Below, piece by piece: positions 51,228-60,266 of a DNA stretch of 64,000 bases; within the stretch, counting starts at the first letter, position 1; each line of letters opens with the position of its first letter. This DNA comes from Pseudomonadota bacterium (GTDB taxonomy: Bacteria > Pseudomonadota > Alphaproteobacteria > Sphingomonadales > Sphingomonadaceae): positions 1 through 64,000 of the forward strand of contig JAEZZI010000026.1 in NCBI GenBank assembly GCA_023418595.1, in the 5' to 3' direction. The notes below the pieces were generated by a model that searched no databases, was not told the origin of the DNA, and saw only the letters and a program-made list of their open reading frames with translations. The translations under genes and the position numbers were made by a program.

Positions 51228-53486
51228 ATGACCGATGAACCGAACAACCAGTTTTCCGAACGCGAAGCGCTGCTGTTCCATTCCGAAGGTCGCCCCGGCA
51301 AGATCGAGATCATCGCCTCCAAACCGATGGCCACCCAACGCGACCTGGCGCTGGCCTACTCCCCCGGCGTCGCCGTCCCGGTAAAGGCGATCGCCGACGA
51401 TCCCGCCACCGCATACGACTATACCGCCAAGGGTAATCTGGTCGCGGTCATCTCCAACGGCACCGCCATTCTGGGGCTCGGCAATCTCGGCGCGCTGGCG
51501 TCGAAGCCGGTGATGGAGGGCAAGGCGGTACTGTTCAAACGCTTCGCCGACGTCGATTCGATCGATATCGAGCTAAAGACCGAGGATGTCGACCGCTTCA
51601 TCGACGCGGTCGAATTGATGGAGCCGAGCTTTGGCGGCATCAACCTTGAAGATATCAAGGCGCCGGAATGCTTCATCATCGAGCAGACGCTGCGCGAGCG
51701 GATGAACATCCCCGTCTTCCACGACGACCAGCACGGCACCGCGATCATCACCGCCGCCGGCCTCATCAACGCCTGCCGCCTGACCGGGCGTCGGCTGGAG
51801 GATGTGAAGGTCGTGGTCAACGGCGCGGGCGCGGCGGCGATCGCGTGCACCGAACTCATCAAGGCGATGGGCGTGCGCCACGACAATGTGCTGATCTGCG
51901 ACCGGTCGGGCGTGATCTATCAGGGCCGCGAAAAGGTGAACCAGTGGCAGTCCGCGCACGCGGTCAAGACCGACCGCCGCGAACTGACCGACGCGCTGGT
52001 CGGCGCCGACGTGTTCCTGGGCCTGTCGGCGGCGGGCGCGCTGAAACCCGAAATGGTCAAGGACATGGCGCCTGCGCCAATCATCTTCGCGATGGCCAAT
52101 CCCGAACCCGAAATCCGCCCCGAACTGGCCAAGGCCGCTCGCCCCGATGCGATCATCGCGACCGGGCGGTCGGATTATCCGAACCAGGTCAACAACGTGC
52201 TCGGCTTCCCCTTCATCTTCCGCGGTGCGCTCGACGTGCGCGCGACCGGGATCAACGACGAGATGAAGATCGCCGCGGCCAACGCCATCGCCGATCTCGC
52301 CCGCGAACGCGTGCCGGAGGAAGTGGCGCTCGCCTACGGCGTGCAGCACAGCTTCGGCCCCGACTATATCATCCCCGCGCCGTTCGATCCGCGGTTGATG
52401 GAGGTCGTGTCGGCAGCGGTCGCGCAAGCGGCGATGGATTCGGGCGTCGCGACCAAGCCGATCCTCGACATGGCAGCGTATCGCCAGACGCTGCGCGCGC
52501 GGCTCAATCCGACCACCTCGGTGCTCACCCTCGCGCACGAAGGCGCGCGGGCGCATCCCAAGCGCGTGGTGTTCGCCGAAGGCGAAGAAGAAGTCGTGCT
52601 GCGCGCCGCGATCCAGTTCCGCGACGGCGGTTACGGCATCCCGGTGCTGGTCGGGCGCGACGACGTACCCGATCGCCTGCGCGCACTGGGCGTCGACGAT
52701 CCCGAAGGGTTCGAGCTGCACAACAGCCGCGTCTCGCCGCTGGTCCCGCGGATGGTCGATTTCCTCTATGCGCGCCTGCAGCGCCGCGGCTTCCTGCGCC
52801 GCGATTGCGAACGGATGGTCAACCAGGACCGCAACATCTTTGCCGCGCTGATGCTGCAACTGGGTGAAGCGGATGCGATGATCACCGGCATCACCCGCAC
52901 CTATGCCCAGACGATCCGCGAAGTCCGCCGCGTGATCGACCCCGCGGGCGGGCGCACGCCCTTCGGCATCCACGTCATGGTCGGGCAGAGCCACACCGTC
53001 TTCATCGCCGACACCACCGTCAACGAACGCCCAAGTGCCGAGGAACTCGCCGACATCGCCGAACAGACGGCGCAGGTGGCCAAGCGCATGGGCCAAGAAC
53101 CGCGCGTGGCGTTCCTGTCCTATTCGACCTTCGGCAATCCCGAGGGGCGCTGGCTCGACAATATCCGCGGCGCGGTGGGCGTGCTCGACCAGCGTCAGGT
53201 CGGCTTCGAATATGAAGGCGAAATGGCCCCCGACGTGGCGCTCAACCCCAAACAGCTCGCCAAATTCCCGTTCGCGCGGCTGTCCGGGCCGGCCAATGTG
53301 CTCATCATGCCGGGGCTGCAATCGGCCAATATCTCGGCCAAGCTGTTGCGCGAGCTGGGCGGCGACACGATGATCGGCCCGATGCTGATCGGCATGGAAA
53401 AGCCGGTCCAGATCGCGCCGATGACGAGCACGGCGGGGGATCTCGTGACGCTGGCGGTGCTGGCGGCGGGTGGGATTGCGCGATAG
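51228..53486 (+). CDS. maeB: NADP-dependent malic enzyme with C-terminal phosphotransacetylase-like domain
   Basis: A 752-residue fusion. The malic domain (about residues 15-430) has LALAYSPGVAVPVKAI, FHDDQHGTAIITAAGLINA and the NADP Rossmann motif VVNGAGAAAIACTELI; it decarboxylates malate to pyruvate. The C-terminal part (about 435-752, starting AHPKRVVFAEGEEEVVLRAA) is phosphate-acetyltransferase-like. It usually serves for allosteric control by acetyl-CoA rather than catalysis. This MaeB layout is common in Gram-negatives. Confidence 0.95.
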   Translation: MTDEPNNQFSEREALLFHSEGRPGKIEIIASKPMATQRDLALAYSPGVAVPVKAIADDPATAYDYTAKGNLVAVISNGTAILGLGNLGALASKPVMEGKAVLFKRFADVDSIDIELKTEDVDRFIDAVELMEPSFGGINLEDIKAPECFIIEQTLRERMNIPVFHDDQHGTAIITAAGLINACRLTGRRLEDVKVVVNGAGAAAIACTELIKAMGVRHDNVLICDRSGVIYQGREKVNQWQSAHAVKTDRRELTDALVGADVFLGLSAAGALKPEMVKDMAPAPIIFAMANPEPEIRPELAKAARPDAIIATGRSDYPNQVNNVLGFPFIFRGALDVRATGINDEMKIAAANAIADLARERVPEEVALAYGVQHSFGPDYIIPAPFDPRLMEVVSAAVAQAAMDSGVATKPILDMAAYRQTLRARLNPTTSVLTLAHEGARAHPKRVVFAEGEEEVVLRAAIQFRDGGYGIPVLVGRDDVPDRLRALGVDDPEGFELHNSRVSPLVPRMVDFLYARLQRRGFLRRDCERMVNQDRNIFAALMLQLGEADAMITGITRTYAQTIREVRRVIDPAGGRTPFGIHVMVGQSHTVFIADTTVNERPSAEELADIAEQTAQVAKRMGQEPRVAFLSYSTFGNPEGRWLDNIRGAVGVLDQRQVGFEYEGEMAPDVALNPKQLAKFPFARLSGPANVLIMPGLQSANISAKLLRELGGDTMIGPMLIGMEKPVQIAPMTSTAGDLVTLAVLAAGGIAR

Positions 53487-53598
53487 GGCGCGTGGCGGCA
53501 GCTTACGACCCCATATCGGTCGTTGGCGTTGTGAGACCGACCGCTAAAGCCAATCGACCTAGTTGCTGACGATTGTCCGATATGGCACGCATGTCTCT

Positions 53599-54189
53599 AT
53601 GACCATAACCTTCTTCGCCACCGATTTAGACTTGGTCCAAGTCTGGCACTGGCTTTTTGACTTTCCTGGGATGAGGATTTTCGAAGAATACTCCGTTCCG
53701 GACAAAGCCAACCGTTGGCTCGAGACATGGGAAGAAATTCTGGCTTACATTGATGGAGGGGGCGATAATCTTGCTGCTTGGCCTAGTACAGTGGGTGGAA
53801 TGCCGCGCGTGAAACAAATCAGGTTCACCAAAAATACGCAAATAGAACTCGGCGCAAAAGGTCGCACGGTCCTCCAAAGCCCGGCGACAATAAAGGTGCG
53901 CCGCAGCGATCCGCAGAATGGATGCCTGGCATCTGCATCGACCGTCTATTGGACTGAAAAAGGCGCGCGCCAGCGATCAATCTTTTCCGAAGACTTCTTA
54001 GACGAAGTTGATTGGAAGCAATTTCGCTCCATCGGCAGTAGAATTGAGCGGCTCATCGCTAAGTCCGCGCCCGCGAGAATGCGGTCCTATCCCGTCATGT
54101 CTGATGCTTTTACGCGATTTAGCAATAGAGAGATTATGCTCTGGAATTGGGGCGAACCCTGCGCCTATCCGTCGCCACTCATAGTTTAG
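53599..54189 (+). CDS. hypothetical protein with atypical composition
   Basis: A 196-residue soluble protein with no recognised family. It is rich in aromatic residues at the N-terminus (LVQVWHWLFDFPGMRIFEEYS) and near the end (IMLWNWGEPCAYPSP). Its DNA is visibly lower in GC than the neighbours and uses codons such as ATA, TTA and AAA, so recent gain is likely. The ATG at 53599 is chosen; a TTG 36 bases earlier is possible. It lies alone between maeB and an SDR gene, and such lone genes are sometimes immunity or mobile-element cargo, but nothing shows this here. Confidence 0.6.
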   Translation: MTITFFATDLDLVQVWHWLFDFPGMRIFEEYSVPDKANRWLETWEEILAYIDGGGDNLAAWPSTVGGMPRVKQIRFTKNTQIELGAKGRTVLQSPATIKVRRSDPQNGCLASASTVYWTEKGARQRSIFSEDFLDEVDWKQFRSIGSRIERLIAKSAPARMRSYPVMSDAFTRFSNREIMLWNWGEPCAYPSPLIV

Positions 54190-54273
54190 AAATGACGACC
54201 GTGCTGGTGTGCTTGCGCCATAAAGCTCCGGTATCGCCAACGTCCGCTAACCACCCATAGTCCGTCGCCAATC

Positions 54274-55062
54274 TTAGCCGTCGATGCTTGTCCCCAGCGA
54301 CGCATTCACCAACCCGCCATCGACGGTGATTGTGTCGCCCACCACATAGTCGCCCGCGCGAGATGCGAGGTAGATGGCGGCACCCGCCATATCCTCGTCC
54401 ATGCCGATGCGCTTTGCCGGGATCGCCTGCGCCACTGCGTCGCCATGGTCGCGCGCGGCGCGGTTCATTTCGCTGCCGAATGCGCCGGGGGCGATCGAGG
54501 TGACGTTGATGCAGTCGCGGATCAGCCGCGCCGCCATCCGCTTGGTCAGATAGATTAGCGCCGATTTTGACGCGTGATAGCTGTAGGTGTCCCACGGATT
54601 GAGCCGCTGACCGTCGATTGAGGTGATGTTGATGACCTTGGCGGGGCGTGTCCGAGAGGCCGCGGCCTTTAGCGGCTCGAACAGCGATTGCGTCAGGAAG
54701 AAGGGCGATTTGACGTTCAGGTCCATCACCTTGTCCCAGCCGATTTCGGGGAACACCTCGAACGGCTCGCCCCACGCTGCGCCTGCGTTGTTGACGAGGA
54801 TATCGAGCTTCGATTCATGTTCGGCGAACTGCTCCGCCAGCGCCTTGCAGCCCGCGACGGACGAGACGTCCTGGGGCAGGGCGATGCAGTTCGGCCCCAG
54901 TTCCTCGGCGGTGGCGAAACACGCATCGGCCTTGCGCGACGAGATATAGACCTTTGCCCCCTGCGCGATGAAGCCCGCGGCGATCATCTTGCCGATCCCG
55001 CGCGACCCCCCGGTGACGAGCGCGACGCGGCCGTCGAGGCGGAAGAGGTTGGTGGTGTCCAT
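54274..55062 (-). CDS. SDR family oxidoreductase
   Basis: A 262-residue short-chain dehydrogenase. Cofactor motif TGGSRGIG is near residue 18, NNAG near 89, and the catalytic Tyr-x-x-x-Lys in YSYHASKSALIYL with serine in INITSIDGQ. The ending AGDYVVGDTITVDGG is typical for FabG-like enzymes. The arginine-containing SSRKADA after strand 2 suggests NADP(H). A good AAGGAG precedes the ATG. It follows the acyl-CoA dehydrogenase gene and may share its pathway. Confidence 0.92.
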   Translation of the reverse strand: MDTTNLFRLDGRVALVTGGSRGIGKMIAAGFIAQGAKVYISSRKADACFATAEELGPNCIALPQDVSSVAGCKALAEQFAEHESKLDILVNNAGAAWGEPFEVFPEIGWDKVMDLNVKSPFFLTQSLFEPLKAAASRTRPAKVINITSIDGQRLNPWDTYSYHASKSALIYLTKRMAARLIRDCINVTSIAPGAFGSEMNRAARDHGDAVAQAIPAKRIGMDEDMAGAAIYLASRAGDYVVGDTITVDGGLVNASLGTSIDG

Positions 55063-55192
55063 GTGATTGCTCCTTGTTCGTCTTCAGTCCGGCTCAGCTT
55101 CGGTTTCGCTGATCGACGTACCCGCCGCGGCAAAGCCGCGTCGTCAGACGGGTTCGCTGCGCGACCCGCTGGCCGGGATGTGCCGTCGAGCC

Positions 55193-55215
55193 GCGGATTA
55201 GCGACCCTAATCCGC
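55193..55215. terminator. hairpin just downstream of the acyl-CoA dehydrogenase gene
   Basis: GCGGATTAG (55193-55201) pairs perfectly with CTAATCCGC (55207-55215) over a five-base loop, 7 bp beyond the stop. It has no U-run in either direction, so termination is only possible, not shown. The rest of the gap to the SDR gene contains a second small GC hairpin. Confidence 0.35.
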
Positions 55216-55221
55216 TACGGC

Positions 55222-56367
55222 TCATCCCCCGCGTTTCAACGTCTCGCGTGCGATGATGATCTGCTGGATCTGGCTGGTGCCTTCGTAGATGCGGAACAGC
55301 CGCACGTCGCGGTACAGCCGCTCGATTCCGTAATCGGCGATATAGCCAGCGCCGCCGAAGATCTGCACCGCGCGGTCTGCCACCCGCCCGACCATCTCGG
55401 AGGCAAAATACTTCGCCGCCGCCGATTCCATCACGACATTGTCGCCTGCATCCTTGCGCGCCGCCGTCTCGAGCACCAGCGTGCGCGCCGCCAGCGCCTC
55501 GGTCTTGGAATCGGCGATCATGCCCTGGATCAGCTGATGCTCGGCGATGGCCTTTCCGAACTGTTTCCGCTCGCTCGCATAGGCCACGCAGTCGGCGATC
55601 AGCCGCTCGGCGACGCCGACGCACACCGCCGAGATATGCAGCCGCCCGCGGTCGAGCACCTGCATCGCGATCTTGAATCCCTGGCCCTCTTCGCCCAGCC
55701 GGTTGGCGGCGGGGACGGGGACGTCATCCAGGTTGAGATCGGCGACCTTCGCGCCCTTTTGCCCCATCTTCTTTTCCGGCTCGCCCACCGACACGCCGGG
55801 CAGGTTGCGCGGCACCAGGAAGGCGGAAACGCCGCGCGCGCCGGGGGCGTCGCCGGTGCGCGCCATCACCGTGAACAGGTCGGCCTTGTCGGCATTGGTG
55901 ATGTAGCGCTTGGTGCCGGACAGCCGGTACACATCGCCGTCCTTCACTGCTCGCGTCTTTACCGCCCCGGAGTCCGACCCGACATCCGGCTCGGTCAGTG
56001 CGAAACTGGTGACGATCTCCCCACTCGCGATCCGCGGCAACCACTCGGCCTTCTGCGCATCCGAACCCGCCATCACCAGCCCCTGCGACCCGATCCCGAC
56101 ATTGGTGCCGAAGGTCGATCGGAACGCAGGCGTCGTCCGCCCCAGTTCGATCGCGACGCGGCATTCCTCCGCCATCGTCAGCCCCAGCCCGCCATATTCC
56201 TCGGCGATCGACAGGCCGAACAGCCCCATTTCGCGCATTTCGCGCACGATATCGTCGGGGATCGCGTCTGCCGCCTCGACCTCGGCTTCCAGCGGACGCA
56301 GGCGTTCGCTGACGAAGCGCCGCACCATGTCGATCAGCGCGTCGAAGGTTTCCGTGTCGAGTGCCAT
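55222..56367 (-). CDS. acyl-CoA dehydrogenase
   Basis: A 381-residue FAD enzyme for alpha,beta-dehydrogenation of acyl-CoA. It has the FAD/substrate blocks TSFALTEPDVGSDSGAVKTRA and RYITNADKADLFTVMAR. QIFGGAGYIADYGIERLYRDVR is followed by the catalytic-base region RIYEGTSQIQQIIIARE, with Glu at the position used by short- and medium-chain enzymes. The ATG at 56367 begins the family N-terminus. It is divergent from the GPH transporter and precedes the SDR gene. Confidence 0.94.
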   Translation of the reverse strand: MALDTETFDALIDMVRRFVSERLRPLEAEVEAADAIPDDIVREMREMGLFGLSIAEEYGGLGLTMAEECRVAIELGRTTPAFRSTFGTNVGIGSQGLVMAGSDAQKAEWLPRIASGEIVTSFALTEPDVGSDSGAVKTRAVKDGDVYRLSGTKRYITNADKADLFTVMARTGDAPGARGVSAFLVPRNLPGVSVGEPEKKMGQKGAKVADLNLDDVPVPAANRLGEEGQGFKIAMQVLDRGRLHISAVCVGVAERLIADCVAYASERKQFGKAIAEHQLIQGMIADSKTEALAARTLVLETAARKDAGDNVVMESAAAKYFASEMVGRVADRAVQIFGGAGYIADYGIERLYRDVRLFRIYEGTSQIQQIIIARETLKRGG

Positions 56368-56576
56368 ATCCTCACCTGCCAGCCATCGCGCATGCCGTCC
56401 CGCGGTTTCGAACCGGGAGGGCCATCTTATGTCTATCCGCCAGCTATAGCCGCGAAGCTGTGTCCGGCAAGAGGGTGGATGGCATACCCTATCTTCGAAC
56501 ATAGCGAAGTGCGCGCGATTGACGTAGCGGAAGCCGCACCTATGCTGGCCGCGGATCACCGACACAGGCTGCCCGC

Positions 56577-58019
56577 ATGACCGCATCCGAAACGCATGTC
56601 GTCCCGCCTGAAACACGCGTGTCGCGGCGCACGACGATGGCTTACGGGTTCGGGGCTGCCGCCTACGGGGTGAAGGATTCGGGCTTCGGCACGTTTCTGC
56701 TGCTCTATTACAACCAGGTCGTCGGCATTCCGGCGAGCACGGTCGGCCTGGTCATCATGTGCGCGCTGGTGCTCGACGCGTTCTTCGACCTGGGCATCGG
56801 CGTCGCGTCCGATCGCACGCGCAGCCGCTGGGGCAGGCGACATCCGTGGATGTATGCCGCCGCGCTCCCGATCGCGGTCGGCTGGATCGCGCTGTGGAAT
56901 CCGCCCGACTGGTCGCAGACCGCGCAACTCATGTGGCTGTTCCTGACCGCGGTCCTCGTCCGCACTGCGGTTTCGGCTTACGAAGTCCCCAGCCAGGCGC
57001 TGACTCCTGAACTCACCGCCGATTATGACGAACGCACACGGATCACCGCCTATCGCTATCTTTTCGGCTGGGCAGGCGGGCTGCTGATGCTGGGGGCGGC
57101 CTATACCCTGTTCCTGACGCCGACCCCCGAACAGCCCAACGGGCTGCTCAATGCGGGCGGTTATGTCTGGTTCGGGATTGCGGGCGCGGTTTTGATGTTC
57201 GTCGCCATCCTGGTGTCGGCAGCGGGTACGCATCACGAAATCGAGCGATTGCCCAAGGTGCCGCTCGAAAAATCTACGCTGCGACAGGCGCTCAAGGAAC
57301 TCGCCGAATCGGTCAACAACCGCGCCTTTGCGATCCTGATGCTCGCCGGGCTGTGCGCCTATACGTGCCAGGGGATCAGCTATGCGCTGTCCAATTACCT
57401 CTATTCCTATGTCTGGCGATTCGAAGGCGCGACCTTCGCGATCCTGCCGGTCAGCCTGTTCCTGGGCGTCATCATCTCGTTCCTGATCGCCCCGCGCGTC
57501 GCGAAACGCATCGGCAAGCCGATGACGGCGCGGGTTTTCATCGTCATCGGCGCGACGCTGATGTGCCTGCCCTACGCGCTGCGTTTGCTGGGCCTGTTCC
57601 CGGCCTTCGACGATCCGATCATCCTCTATGTTCTGTTCGCGATCTTCACGCTCCAGACCGGGTTCCTCGTCTCCACGTTCATGCTGTCGGCCTCGATGAT
57701 GGCCGATGTCGTCGAGCATTCGGAGGAACAGACCGGCCGCCGAAGCGAAGGCGTCTTTTATTCGGGCGCGTTCTTCGTCCAGAAATGCACCAGCGGCGTC
57801 GGTATCTTCATCGCAGGCACCATCCTCGCCTTCGCGTCCTTCCCGACCGGCGCCAATCCGGCGGAGGTGCCGGTGGAGGTGATCGACCGGCTGACGATGA
57901 TCTATATCGGCATCTATCTGAGCGTCGCGACGCTGGGCGCGTGGCTGTTCGGCCGCTTTCCGTTTGGGAAGGACGAACATCATGCGCGGGTACAGGCGAT
58001 GGCGGCGCAGACGGAATAG
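56577..58019 (+). CDS. GPH-type MFS transporter (MelB-like, sugar or glycoside:cation symporter)
   Basis: A 480-residue transporter with about 12 membrane segments. After the second segment the loop GVASDRTRSRWGRRHPWM is the GPH-family signature, seen in MelB and related symporters. EVPSQALTPELTADYDERTRITAYR is another family hallmark. The substrate may be a glycoside, glucuronide or similar compound; none can be read directly. No sugar hydrolase lies nearby. Confidence 0.9.
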   Translation: MTASETHVVPPETRVSRRTTMAYGFGAAAYGVKDSGFGTFLLLYYNQVVGIPASTVGLVIMCALVLDAFFDLGIGVASDRTRSRWGRRHPWMYAAALPIAVGWIALWNPPDWSQTAQLMWLFLTAVLVRTAVSAYEVPSQALTPELTADYDERTRITAYRYLFGWAGGLLMLGAAYTLFLTPTPEQPNGLLNAGGYVWFGIAGAVLMFVAILVSAAGTHHEIERLPKVPLEKSTLRQALKELAESVNNRAFAILMLAGLCAYTCQGISYALSNYLYSYVWRFEGATFAILPVSLFLGVIISFLIAPRVAKRIGKPMTARVFIVIGATLMCLPYALRLLGLFPAFDDPIILYVLFAIFTLQTGFLVSTFMLSASMMADVVEHSEEQTGRRSEGVFYSGAFFVQKCTSGVGIFIAGTILAFASFPTGANPAEVPVEVIDRLTMIYIGIYLSVATLGAWLFGRFPFGKDEHHARVQAMAAQTE

Positions 58020-58061
58020 CATACTCGACTTGCACGGACGCGGGCGTTAGCGGCGAATGCA

Positions 58062-58697
58062 ATGACCGACGGCAGCCCCATCCGAACGCTCGTGATCGAA
58101 ACGGCGACCGCCGCCTGTTCGGTCGCGCTGTTCGACGGCGACACGCTGGTCGATGCGCGGCACGAGGTCGTCGGGCGCGGCCATGCGGAGTTGCTGGTGC
58201 CGATGATCGGCCAATTGCCGGGCTGCGGGCGCGCTGACCGCATCCTGGTCGATGTCGGGCCGGGGAGCTTCACCGGCCTGCGCGTCGGCATCGCCGCGGC
58301 GATCGGGCTGGGGATCGGCTGGTGTGTCGAGGCGGCCGGCTTCTCGTCGCTCGCGCTGATCGCGGCGGGGGCGGGGAGCGACATCGACGCGCCGGAAATC
58401 GCGGTCGCGATCGAAGGCGGGAATGGCGAGGTCTTCGTCCAGCATTTCGCCCGCGCGCCGTTGCTTGCCCTCGACGAACCCGTCTCGCTCGCCCCCGACG
58501 CCGCACTGACGCGCATCGCAGGTCGCCCGGTGCTCGGCAACGTCGCCCGCCGGTTGAGCGAGATCGAGGTAACGGATGCGCTTCCCGATGCGCGCCATGT
58601 GATGCGCCTCCCCACCGGGCTGCGCGCGCTCCCCCCGCGCCCGCTCTATCTGCGCGCGCCCGATGCCAGGCTTCCCGGCGGGATAACGCCTGCATGA
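58062..58697 (+). CDS. tsaB: tRNA threonylcarbamoyladenosine biosynthesis protein TsaB
   Basis: A 211-residue ASKHA-fold protein of the TsaBDE complex that makes t6A-37. It starts IRTLVIETATAACSVALFDGD; GRGHAELLVPMI and VDVGPGSFTGLRVGIAAAIGLG are family blocks. It acts as scaffold for TsaD. The stop overlaps rimI (ATGA); the tsaB-rimI pair is widely conserved. Confidence 0.94.
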   Translation: MTDGSPIRTLVIETATAACSVALFDGDTLVDARHEVVGRGHAELLVPMIGQLPGCGRADRILVDVGPGSFTGLRVGIAAAIGLGIGWCVEAAGFSSLALIAAGAGSDIDAPEIAVAIEGGNGEVFVQHFARAPLLALDEPVSLAPDAALTRIAGRPVLGNVARRLSEIEVTDALPDARHVMRLPTGLRALPPRPLYLRAPDARLPGGITPA

Positions 58698-59170
58698 CCG
58701 CGCGTATCCGCGCCGTTGATATCCGCACCGGCGGCCCCGCCGACCTGCCGCGTGTCGCTCCGTTGATGCAGGCAGCGTTCGACCCGCGTTACGGGGAAGC
58801 GTGGACGACCGCACAATGTATGGGGATGCTCGCGCTGCCGGGGGCGTGGCTGACGCTGGTCGAGCGCGACAGTCGGGTGATCGGTTTTGCCCTGTCGCGC
58901 GCGACGCTCGACGATGGCGAGTTGCTGCTGATCGCGGTTCACCCCGATGCGCGCGGAAAGGGCGTGGGCCGGGCGCTGCTCCGCGCTGTCGCCGAAGATG
59001 CAAAGGCGCGCGGCGTCATCCGCTTCAATCTCGAAGTGCGCGCCAACAATCCCGCCACCGCGCTCTATTTTGCCGAAGGATTTGTAAAAATTGGCGAAAG
59101 ACGCGAATATTATCGAGGTTCTTCGGGCGAAACTTTCGACGCGCTGACATTTCAGAAGAAAATCGGGTGA
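58694..59170 (+). CDS. rimI: ribosomal-protein-alanine N-acetyltransferase RimI
   Basis: A 158-residue GNAT acetyltransferase. The acetyl-CoA motif A is LLIAVHPDARGKGVGRALL near residues 77-95, followed by NLEVRANNPATALYFAEGFVKIGERREYY, a RimI-type ending. It acetylates the S18 N-terminus in E. coli. Overlaps tsaB by 4 bp and lies before mucR. Confidence 0.9.
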   Translation: MTARIRAVDIRTGGPADLPRVAPLMQAAFDPRYGEAWTTAQCMGMLALPGAWLTLVERDSRVIGFALSRATLDDGELLLIAVHPDARGKGVGRALLRAVAEDAKARGVIRFNLEVRANNPATALYFAEGFVKIGERREYYRGSSGETFDALTFQKKIG

Positions 59171-59277
59171 TTAACTGTCATATTGCACCGCCGCCCTTGC
59201 ACCGTCAGTATTTTCGTTCGATAGGCGCGGGCGGGGGCGAATAATCGTCCGTACCTCCATTGGTCGAAAGGATGGGA

Positions 59278-59700
59278 ATGGATAATCAGAACGAGATGGC
59301 GGAAACGCTGATCACGCTGACAGCCGATATCGTTGCCGCGCATGTCAGCAACAACAGTGTCGCTGTGTCGGACCTGCCGGTCATCATTCAGAATGTGCAC
59401 GCCGCGCTGTCCGGTCTCGGCACTCCGGAAGCCGAACCCGAAGTAAAGCAGGAACCGGCGGTGTCGATCCGTTCATCGATCAAGCCCGATTACATCGTAT
59501 GTCTTGAAGACGGCAAGAAGCTGAAGATGCTGAAGCGTCATCTGATGACGCATTACCAGATGACGCCCGACGAATACCGGGCGAAATGGAACCTGCCCGC
59601 CGATTATCCGATGGTCGCGCCCAATTACGCCGAACAGCGCCGGACGCTCGCCAAGAAGATCGGTCTTGGCACCAAGCCGCGGACGCGCGGCAAGAAATAG
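59278..59700 (+). CDS. MucR/Ros family transcriptional regulator
   Basis: A 140-residue regulator with the C2H2-like zinc finger of Ros/MucR in CLEDGKKLKMLKRHLMTHYQM (one Cys visible before the His pair) near residues 76-96. The N-terminal helices ETLITLTADIVAAHVSNNSV mediate oligomerisation. Homologues control cell-cycle and exopolysaccharide genes, and in Caulobacter antagonise cell-cycle factors. The ATG at 59278 follows AAGGA; another ATG two codons earlier is possible. The 107-bp leader is AT-richer, as expected for autoregulated mucR. Confidence 0.9.
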   Translation: MDNQNEMAETLITLTADIVAAHVSNNSVAVSDLPVIIQNVHAALSGLGTPEAEPEVKQEPAVSIRSSIKPDYIVCLEDGKKLKMLKRHLMTHYQMTPDEYRAKWNLPADYPMVAPNYAEQRRTLAKKIGLGTKPRTRGKK

Positions 59701-59712
59701 TCAGCGCCGCTA

Positions 59713-59741
59713 CCCGCCCACACGCGTATCCGGTGGGCGGG
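59713..59741. terminator. hairpin after mucR
   Basis: CCCGCCCAC (59713-59721) and GTGGGCGGG (59733-59741) form a perfect 9-bp stem with an 11-base loop, 13 bp past the mucR stop. A second, weaker stem (GCAGGC/GCCTGC at 59772-59797) follows. Neither has a U-run. Confidence 0.4.
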
Positions 59742-59839
59742 ACGCAACCGCATCGGCGTTCCCGAGCGCCCGCAGGCTTTCTTTCGGGAGCGCCTGCGCT
59801 TACATTCAGTTGCGAATACAGCGCACCGAAGGAGACGTG

Positions 59840-60262
59840 ATGGCCCGCAAGATCGACCTCGAAGCACTCTGCCACGAAAAGGGCCTGCGCATCACCGAGC
59901 AGCGCCGCGTGATCGCCCGCGTGCTGTCCGAGGCCGAAGACCATCCCGATGTGGAAAAGGTCTATGCCCGCGCCTCGGCGATCGATCCGGGCATTTCGAT
60001 CGCCACCGTCTATCGCACCGTGCGGTTGTTCGAAGAGGCGGGCATTCTCGATCGCCACGATTTCGGCGACGGCCGCGCGCGCTATGAGCCAGCGCCCGAA
60101 GCGCATCACGACCACCTGATCGATGTCGAAACCGGAAAGGTCATCGAATTCGTCGATCCCGAGCTTGAACTGTTGCAAAAGCAGATCGCCGAGCGGCTGG
60201 GCTTCCGCCTGGTCGATCACCGCATGGAGCTTTACGGCGTCTCCATCGCCCACAAGGACTGA
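59840..60262 (+). CDS. fur: ferric uptake regulator Fur
   Basis: A 140-residue iron-responsive repressor. The winged helix contains KGLRITEQRRVIARVL and ISIATVYRTVRLFEEAGIL. The metal-binding region has the HHDHLIDVETGKVIEF block, typical of Fur rather than Zur or PerR. The C-terminal Cys-x-x-Cys zinc site of many Fur proteins is absent, as in other alphaproteobacterial Fur/Mur types, so iron or manganese response is open. GGAG lies before the ATG. It is 4 bp from the next gene. Confidence 0.93.
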   Translation: MARKIDLEALCHEKGLRITEQRRVIARVLSEAEDHPDVEKVYARASAIDPGISIATVYRTVRLFEEAGILDRHDFGDGRARYEPAPEAHHDHLIDVETGKVIEFVDPELELLQKQIAERLGFRLVDHRMELYGVSIAHKD

Positions 60263-60266
60263 TCGG

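Noticed and set aside
51573..53321. 582-codon minus-strand open frame opposite maeB
   Set aside because: Antisense shadow; maeB shows all active-site motifs.
54688..56580. 630-codon plus-strand open frame opposite the SDR and acyl-CoA dehydrogenase genes
   Set aside because: Shadow across two real genes and their gap; no conserved motif.
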